This document shows positions 7,742-12,454 of a stretch of DNA of 12,454 nt, piece after piece. The stretch comes from JAFMKE01 sp047621945 (GTDB lineage Bacteria; Bacteroidota; Bacteroidia; Chitinophagales; UBA8649). Below the pieces are notes generated by a model. The model saw only the letters and a list, made by a program, of their open reading frames with translations. It was not told the origin of the DNA and ran no database searches. The translations under genes and the position numbers were made by a program. Positions within the stretch are counted from its first letter, which is position 1, and the number at the start of each line of letters is the position of its first letter. The stretch is from NCBI GenBank assembly GCA_047621945.1, contig JBLHMK010000076.1, positions 1 through 12,454 on the forward strand, read 5' to 3'.

Positions 7742-10078
7742 TTAGTTGTGGCTTACTACAAATTTCTGAGTAGAAACACTATCAGTAGTTTTAACTTTTA
7801 AAATGTAAACACCATTGTTATATGATGAAGTATTAAATGTTGTATTTACATCTTTAGCATTTGAAAGATCACGTGAATCAATTACTTTTCCATCTACAGC
7901 GTAAACACTTAAGTTAATGTTTTGAGCGCTTTCTAAACCGAAGCTTACATTTACAAAATCGTTAGAAGGATTTGGGTAAATGTTTAAAGCGTTCACAAAA
8001 TCAATGTCTTTAATTCCTGTGATAATAATTGTTTGTGAAGCATCAACAGTAGTTCCACCAATAACTGTAGTAGAAATTGTAAATGAACCAGAACCTGAAT
8101 AAGTATGTGAAGCAGAGTTTGCACCAGTAACTTCTTCTACCGTACCATCTCCCCAATCGATGATTAATCTTGCACATGATGGAGTGTAAGCAATATTCGT
8201 AGTTCCTACTGTAGTTCCAATAGTAACGGATACTGTATTACCAGAGATAGACGGAGCACCAAAAGTAATTGTTGGTGCAGGAATAGGAGTAAATGCTAAA
8301 GCAACATCATCTGAATCGCTACCAACTAAATTAGCTGCTGTGATTTCAATAGAGTAAGATGCGTAAGCATTGTATGAATGAGAAGCACTAGTTAAACCAG
8401 TAACATCATCAACCGTACCGTCTCCCCAATCTAAAGATAAAGATGTAGGACTTCCTGTAGAGCTAAAAGTAACAGTAACTGTACTATCACAATATTCAAC
8501 ACCTGGCTCATCAGTTGTGGATGCAGATAATGCAATCGTAACAGATGGAGCTGGCAATTCTTTAACTTCGAATTGATCGTAAGTCATGATGAAACCTGGA
8601 GATGCAGATCTGTCATGGATTCCAATATTAAAAGTACCTGTAACAGTTGAAACAAAAGCACCAGTGTATTGCGTTAAGATAGTATCATTAAATGTTTGAT
8701 TTGACAATGGAGCTGCAACAACTGAAGTAGAGTTTGGAGCAGAATTCAATGAGAAATCAACAGTATGAGGAGCAATATCTCCAGCGATTGAATTGTGGTA
8801 GAAAGAAATCTCATACGCTTGACCTGTTACGAAATTCATACATGGAGAGAACGCCCAGTTATCAACTGCTGGGTAGCTACCTGCTGTACCAGGGCCGATA
8901 TAATCATTTACCAGTACATTGTCTCCGTCAAACACAAAACTTGCAGCATCAGAAAATACAGAGAAATCTTGAATAGTCAATTCTGTAAATCCATTTGAGT
9001 TGTTTTCAAATTTCCAACCTAAAGACTGCGCTAAAACCGAAGTATTATTGAAATCAAATTCAAAAGAAGTAGCGAAAGAAGCAGTAGCCAAATCCTGAGG
9101 ATTTGGATTTACCAAGATGTGAGCGATGCTATTATCTGTAGCTGTATCACCTTCACCATTCACAATAATAAATGTATTGAAAACTGCAATTTCAGAAGTT
9201 GAAAAGTCAGGATCAACTGAGAAAGTATGCGTGTATGAGGCACCTGAAGCTAAAGGAGCTGTTTGTAAAGCTAAAATTGTATCTTCTAAAATAAAGTCAA
9301 CGCCTAAATCATCTTGAAATACATATCCTAAGAATACAGTATCCGCTAATGGATTTGGACCATCGTTAGTAAATGTAGCATCTACAGATAAAGAACCTGT
9401 ACCACAATCTAAAATAGAGTAATTAGCTACTAAGCTAGTATTAGAAAGATCATCAGTAACAACACTTAAATCATTTAAAGAAACTTCAATACCTGTATTG
9501 TTTTTAATTAAGATGTCTTTAACAGCAACTAAATCAGCACATGCAGTAGTTGTATTTACAACAGCAATATAAACCGTTGCTTGATTTCCTAGAGATGATA
9601 AATCAACTGTTGGAGCAACAGCCCATGCATTTGTAGCAGCAACCGTTGCAAGAGCAGCACCTGTAAAATCAGAGGCAGCAGGAACAGCACCAGCTATAGA
9701 AGTTGTAGCGAAAATTGAAATCTCACCACCACTTGTAGCGTTTAAACTAAATTCCATAAACGGAGCTAGAGCACCCGTAAAATCAAAAACTGGAGTCATT
9801 AACCAGTCACTAGTACTCAAACAAGAATCAGCTCCTGTAAAAGCAGATGCACTAAAGTGAGCAACACCTAATGTACCACCAAAATTAATTACATCCCAAG
9901 AACCATTTGTAAAAGCGCCTTGATCTGTGTAGAAATTATCAATAACTCTAGTATCAGCATCTTCAATAGTATATTGGTCAATAACTAACTGGTCGTTTAA
10001 ATCATCGAACCAGAAAATCTGAGCATTGAGAGACAAGCCGACAAGCATCAATAAAAATAATGTAATTTTTTTCATCAT
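7742..10078 (-). CDS. Secreted T9SS substrate with anchor-J-like and PKD-like domains
   Basis: A 778-residue protein for export to the cell surface or medium. It starts with MMKKITLFLLMLVGLSLNA (signal peptide, cleavage near 19/20). Residues about 22-195 and 335-507 look like two jelly-roll modules of the choice-of-anchor J / cleaved-adhesin type, marked by DWLMTP at 91-96 and DNWAFSP at 406-412 with the following strand-rich segments. Between them (about 198-326) is an Ig/CARDB-like region. Two PKD-like repeats follow, with WGDG at 551-554 and 642-645, each followed by a SASHxY strand. The C-terminus (about 697-778) is a type A T9SS sorting domain: NIYPNPS at 699-705, then SVYAVDGKVI and GVYILKV. 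The protein is rich in Ser, Thr and Ala, and no catalytic motif is seen, so adhesion or binding is likelier than enzymatic activity. Codons end strongly in A or T (ACT, ACA, GTT, GGT, GCT), unlike the glycosyltransferase genes, suggesting high expression. ATG at 10075 is an equally possible start. Confidence 0.93.
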   Translation of the reverse strand: MMKKITLFLLMLVGLSLNAQIFWFDDLNDQLVIDQYTIEDADTRVIDNFYTDQGAFTNGSWDVINFGGTLGVAHFSASAFTGADSCLSTSDWLMTPVFDFTGALAPFMEFSLNATSGGEISIFATTSIAGAVPAASDFTGAALATVAATNAWAVAPTVDLSSLGNQATVYIAVVNTTTACADLVAVKDILIKNNTGIEVSLNDLSVVTDDLSNTSLVANYSILDCGTGSLSVDATFTNDGPNPLADTVFLGYVFQDDLGVDFILEDTILALQTAPLASGASYTHTFSVDPDFSTSEIAVFNTFIIVNGEGDTATDNSIAHILVNPNPQDLATASFATSFEFDFNNTSVLAQSLGWKFENNSNGFTELTIQDFSVFSDAASFVFDGDNVLVNDYIGPGTAGSYPAVDNWAFSPCMNFVTGQAYEISFYHNSIAGDIAPHTVDFSLNSAPNSTSVVAAPLSNQTFNDTILTQYTGAFVSTVTGTFNIGIHDRSASPGFIMTYDQFEVKELPAPSVTIALSASTTDEPGVEYCDSTVTVTFSSTGSPTSLSLDWGDGTVDDVTGLTSASHSYNAYASYSIEITAANLVGSDSDDVALAFTPIPAPTITFGAPSISGNTVSVTIGTTVGTTNIAYTPSCARLIIDWGDGTVEEVTGANSASHTYSGSGSFTISTTVIGGTTVDASQTIIITGIKDIDFVNALNIYPNPSNDFVNVSFGLESAQNINLSVYAVDGKVIDSRDLSNAKDVNTTFNTSSYNNGVYILKVKTTDSVSTQKFVVSHN
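8124..8431 (-). repeat. Two copies of a PKD-repeat core at DNA level (8124-8158 and 8397-8431)
   Basis: The 35-base segments at 8124-8158 and 8397-8431 are near-identical and encode the WGDGTV(D/E)(D/E)VTG cores of the two PKD-like modules, about 273 bases (91 codons) apart. This shows an internal duplication of a roughly 91-residue module within the secreted protein. Confidence 0.7.
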
Positions 10079-10121
10079 ATTTTTTTTAGTTTTTTAAAAA
10101 TCTTTGTTTGAACATAGCATT

Positions 10122-10129
10122 CAAATATA
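10122..10129 (-). promoter_or_regulatory. Promoter -7 box for the T9SS substrate gene
   Basis: On the minus strand TATATTTG matches the Bacteroidota -7 consensus TAnnTTTG exactly, 43 bases upstream of the first ATG. A TTTAG lies about 19 bases further upstream where a -33 TTTG-type element is expected. The leader between is A/T-rich with an AAAAAAAAT-like run just before the ATG and no Shine-Dalgarno sequence, typical of well-expressed genes in this phylum. Confidence 0.55.
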
Positions 10130-10193
10130 AGGCTTCTAATTGTATTATCTAAACTTTTATTGTCATTTTAACAAATGTGTAATCTTACAATCT

Positions 10194-10225
10194 TTTGACA
10201 CGGAATAAATACCCGCCTAGGTTTT
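10194..10225 (+). promoter_or_regulatory. Promoter of the TonB-like gene (TTTG-N20-TAGGTTTT)
   Basis: TTTG at 10194-10197 and TAGGTTTT at 10218-10225 are separated by 20 bases, matching the Bacteroidota layout of TTTG, 19-21 bases, TAnnTTTG except for the last base. The predicted start near 10231 leaves a leader of about 38 bases before the ATG at 10269. Confidence 0.5.
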
Positions 10226-10268
10226 ACACTCGTTTTGAAAGTACTTATCTCATCCAAAACAAAATATC

Positions 10269-10952
10269 ATGAAAACTAGAAATGAATTTACCAGCTTCCT
10301 AGCGAGCAGTTCAAGAAAATTTTTTAAAGTGGGACTTGGCGCTTCTATTCTACTTATAATCGCCGCATTCAAAATTCCGGTGTACTCCAGTACGCCCATT
10401 ATTCCCAATTATGAGAACGATGGAATCATAGTAATCGAATATATCTCGCAGCTTGTGCCCGTAGAAAAACTCATAGAGCAGCCTAAAAAAATTGAGCCTG
10501 CTAAGACACCGCCTGAGCCAATAAGCAAAGCTATAGTTTCAAACAAAGTGGAAACTCAAGTAGAAAAGAAAGAAACTACAGTAGAGATCTCTTCTAAGAT
10601 CAAAATGGTATTGATGGAGCCTGTCGTTCAAGTACCTCCTGTTTGGAAGGTGGTTGAAAAAATGCCTAAATTCATAGGAGGGGAAAGCGCACTATATGTT
10701 CACTTCGGTAAAGAAATCAATTACCACTCAAAAGCCGTAGAATGGGGGATTAGTGGAAAGGTCTATATTCGATTTATTGTAGACAAAGATGGAAAGATTA
10801 TCAAAGCTGAAATTGCAAAAGGCGTGCACCCCTTATTAGATGATGAAGCGCTGCGCGTTGTTAAGAACATGCCAAATTGGGAGCCTGGAGTGCAGAACGG
10901 TGAACGCGTTAAGGTGTCGATGGTTGTTCCAGTAAGCTTTGTAATTAAATAG
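10269..10952 (+). CDS. TonB-family energy transducer
   Basis: A 227-residue inner-membrane-anchored protein with the classic TonB plan. A short cytoplasmic N-terminus is followed by one transmembrane helix at about 19-38 (FFKVGLGASILLIIAAF), then a Pro/Lys/Glu-rich periplasmic linker (about 64-125, with PKKIEPAKTPPEP at 72-84), then a C-terminal TonB domain at about 128-227. The domain shows the usual Bacteroidota signature: MPKFIGGE at 132-139, GISGKVYIRFIVDKDGKI at 160-177, LDDEAL at 190-195 and MPNWEPG at 201-207. Such proteins pass proton-motive energy, through an ExbB/ExbD complex, to TonB-dependent outer-membrane receptors. No exbB, exbD or receptor lies nearby, so it is an orphan copy, which is common in this phylum. 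It has its own promoter and is divergent from the T9SS substrate gene. The linker is on the short side for spanning the periplasm. Which receptor it serves is unknown. Confidence 0.9.
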   Translation: MKTRNEFTSFLASSSRKFFKVGLGASILLIIAAFKIPVYSSTPIIPNYENDGIIVIEYISQLVPVEKLIEQPKKIEPAKTPPEPISKAIVSNKVETQVEKKETTVEISSKIKMVLMEPVVQVPPVWKVVEKMPKFIGGESALYVHFGKEINYHSKAVEWGISGKVYIRFIVDKDGKIIKAEIAKGVHPLLDDEALRVVKNMPNWEPGVQNGERVKVSMVVPVSFVIK

Positions 10953-11199
10953 ATTTTCCCTCCAAGTACAGACCCTTATTAGGGTTCCTGCTTTTGACAA
11001 GTGATTGGGATTTAGTATTCACCTTCGTAATAAAGACTCTATTTCCTTCATTATACCTGAGTGCGGCTGAGCGAGCTTCCAACAAGTTGTCAGCTTCTCA
11101 GTCTTTCTATGGTCTAATTTTACTTCTCAAGAAATTTAATTTAAGGTCGCCCCAAGGCATTGAATTCTTCTGAAATCCGGAAAACTATACCCACCAGGC
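10953..11199. other. Intergenic gap between convergent genes, weak hairpins only
   Basis: This 247-base stretch has no convincing coding frame on either strand. It holds a short perfect hairpin at 10972-10985 and a longer imperfect one at 11067-11101. I see no tRNA, no riboswitch I recognise and no promoter-like box of good quality. Confidence 0.6.
10972..10985 (+). terminator. Weak terminator candidate after the TonB-like gene
   Basis: ACCCT at 10972-10976 pairs with AGGGT at 10981-10985 around a TATT loop, extendable by one G-U pair. It lies 19 bases after the stop codon. The following sequence is TCCTGCTTTT, so the U-tract is short and displaced. Confidence 0.3.
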
Positions 11200-12018
11200 T
11201 TACTTAAAAGTATAGATGGAAATACGGTCAGCTTCAACAATATAAACTCTATCTTTTTGAAGTTGGCCGTAAGATCCATGAACCCAAGATGGGAGATTCA
11301 TTTGCTCCTCACGCAAATCTACTGTATTATAACTGTACAAGGTTTCATTTTGAAAATAAACGATTATCCCTTGGATGATTTGAATTTTATCTGCTCCAAG
11401 AATAGGTATTCTCTTTTTGTAGGTTCCAAAACGATCGAAAACATAAATGCCATTTGTCGGGTCATTTAAGTAAATATAATCCTCATAATCGATTATTTGA
11501 CGAACTTGAACAGTCTCCGTGAAAAGCATATTAAACTTCTCACTTTTGTAAAGTGCTTTACCATTCTCATCTACCTTCTTTAATAAGAAGGCTGTATTGT
11601 CAAAAATCCAGAAGTCATCATCTCTAGAATGTGCCAAAGCGCTAATACTTGAGTAGCCTGATTGATTGAAATCATAGAGTGCCAATTCAGAAAGTGTTTT
11701 ATCCAATACCTTCACCTTCATGAAATCTTCATAAAAAACAATAATCTTCATTGGGTCCGAAACATCAACACTTGTGATACGGCCATTAGAATAATCTTCA
11801 TAGACACTCAATGGCTTTCCATTCATGTCATACTTACTCAAACGGAATTCTTTTATAATGTAAAGGTTCCCTAGATAGTCTGTTGAGATATCGGCTCCCT
11901 TACTTTGTATACTTTTTACTGGCGAATAAGTTTGTGCTTGAGTGACTTGGAAACAAGTAAAAACAAGGAATAAGAAAAGGCTAGCTCTTAAAATACTGAA
12001 GTGTTGCTTTAGTTCCAT
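11200..12018 (-). CDS. Secreted hypothetical protein, beta-propeller-like
   Basis: I do not recognise a named family. From ATG at 12018 the protein has 272 residues and begins with a clear signal peptide (MELKQHFSILRASLFLFLVF, cleavage near TQA-Q at 28/29), with no lipobox, so it is periplasmic or exported. The mature part is a series of short strand motifs of the kind seen in propeller proteins: GNLYIIKEFRLSKYD, DDFWIFDN, DYIYLNDPTNGIYVFD and KDRVYIVEADRISIY, consistent with five or six degenerate blades and a binding or scaffold role. No catalytic motif is seen. The frame is open up to ATG at 12081, but that start would place 21 polar residues before the signal peptide and a 101-base overlap with the upstream gene. 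The 12018 start still overlaps the lpxH-like gene by 38 bases, so the two are probably co-transcribed and translationally coupled. Confidence 0.8.
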   Translation of the reverse strand: MELKQHFSILRASLFLFLVFTCFQVTQAQTYSPVKSIQSKGADISTDYLGNLYIIKEFRLSKYDMNGKPLSVYEDYSNGRITSVDVSDPMKIIVFYEDFMKVKVLDKTLSELALYDFNQSGYSSISALAHSRDDDFWIFDNTAFLLKKVDENGKALYKSEKFNMLFTETVQVRQIIDYEDYIYLNDPTNGIYVFDRFGTYKKRIPILGADKIQIIQGIIVYFQNETLYSYNTVDLREEQMNLPSWVHGSYGQLQKDRVYIVEADRISIYTFK

Positions 12019-12454
12019 CAAAGCAAGCATAACTTTTGAAGTGGATCCAATCTCCGAGATTGAGGTATGTTGTGTTTTCATCTATTTTGTGTTCTATTGC
12101 CAAATGCCTATGTCCAAAGATATAATAATTGGCTTTTACTGCTGGATGTTTTTTATTTATATACTGAATCAGCCACTCTCGGTCCTCTCCTAAAAACTTT
12201 TCCTTTCTTTCGCCGCTTCCATAGCGACTTCTTCTTGACCAATATTGAGCAATCCCCATGCCAATGTCTGGATGGATCCACTTAAACAACCACTTGCAAA
12301 TCGGATTTCGAAAAATCCTCTTAAGCATCTTATACCTAAAGTCGTCTGGACCTTTCCCGTCACCATGGCCAACTAAAAACTTTACGCCATTTTCTTCAAA
12401 AACGTAATTATCATCATGGACTACAAAGCCTAGTTCTTGTTCAAAATAACCATC
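11981..12454 (-). CDS. lpxH: UDP-2,3-diacylglucosamine diphosphatase (LpxH-type), 5' part cut by window edge
   Basis: The C-terminal 157 residues of a calcineurin-like metallophosphoesterase; the frame is open to the right edge, so the start lies outside. Visible metal-site motifs are GHGDGKG at 29-35 of the visible part and FGHRH at 113-117, with NLGDW at 132-136 closing the fold. The first visible residues (DGYFEQELGF) fit the segment that normally follows the GNHD motif, so roughly the first 90-100 residues are missing. The basic, aromatic-rich cap (about 45-80, KRIFRNPICKWLFKWIHP and RRSR) matches LpxH enzymes, which cleave UDP-2,3-diacylglucosamine to lipid X and UMP at the inner membrane during lipid A synthesis. 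Another phosphoesterase of the same superfamily is possible because the N-terminal DxH and GNHD motifs cannot be seen. The 3' end overlaps the propeller-like gene by 38 bases. Confidence 0.85.
   Translation of the reverse strand, partial: DGYFEQELGFVVHDDNYVFEENGVKFLVGHGDGKGPDDFRYKMLKRIFRNPICKWLFKWIHPDIGMGIAQYWSRRSRYGSGERKEKFLGEDREWLIQYINKKHPAVKANYYIFGHRHLAIEHKIDENTTYLNLGDWIHFKSYACFDGTKATLQYFKS

Noticed and set aside
11200..12081. Start of the propeller-like gene at ATG 12081
   Set aside because: It would put 21 polar residues ahead of an obvious signal peptide and enlarge the overlap with the lpxH-like gene to 101 bases; ATG 12018 begins the signal peptide directly.
11981..12328. Phosphoesterase gene as a complete 115-residue protein starting at 12328
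   Set aside because: The frame stays open to the right edge and encodes the GHGDGKG metal motif upstream of that methionine.
12067..12372. Plus-strand frame 12067-12285 and minus-strand frame 12190-12372
   Set aside because: Both overlap the lpxH-like gene in other frames and show no family features.

Overview
The window looks like a chromosomal segment from a low-GC member of the Bacteroidota, most likely a Flavobacteriales-type marine or environmental bacterium. The evidence is a secreted protein with a C-terminal type IX secretion (T9SS) sorting domain, a stand-alone TonB-like protein of the Bacteroidota type, promoter-like TAnnTTTG boxes, A-rich leaders without Shine-Dalgarno sequences, and an LpxH-type lipid A enzyme. 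No mobile element, CRISPR array, tRNA or rRNA was seen.

Left part (1-4851): a glycosylation block. A large multi-pass membrane protein runs leftward off the window edge (1-1339, minus). Facing away from it is a tightly packed three-gene plus-strand operon: a family 2 glycosyltransferase of the dolichyl/polyprenyl-phosphate sugar synthase type (about 1353-2051), then two different GT-C (ArnT/PMT-like) membrane glycosyltransferases (2051-3403 and 3406-4851). The arrangement suggests that the first enzyme charges a polyprenyl-phosphate carrier with a sugar, and that the two membrane enzymes transfer sugar on the periplasmic side. The acceptor is unknown. The GT2 gene has no ATG, GTG or TTG at its expected N-terminus and probably starts at an ATT.

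Middle (4862-10078): convergent with the operon is polA, a full-length DNA polymerase I with all three activities apparently intact and a putative sliding-clamp binding motif in its linker. Upstream of polA on the same strand is a 778-residue secreted T9SS substrate with two jelly-roll-like (choice-of-anchor J type) regions and two PKD-like repeats. It has its own terminator, a recognisable Bacteroidota promoter and strongly biased codon use, so it is probably highly expressed.

Right part (10269-12454): a divergently transcribed TonB-family protein with a good TTTG-N20-TAnnTTT promoter, a 247-base gap with weak hairpins, then two minus-strand overlapping genes: an unrecognised secreted beta-propeller-like protein and, upstream of it, the C-terminal part of an LpxH-type UDP-2,3-diacylglucosamine diphosphatase that is cut by the right window edge.

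Most of the content is envelope biology (glycan transfer, outer-membrane energy transduction, T9SS secretion, lipid A) with one housekeeping replication gene. Nothing here is clearly an undescribed system. The best candidate is the GT2 plus double GT-C cassette with its unusual start and missing membrane anchor.
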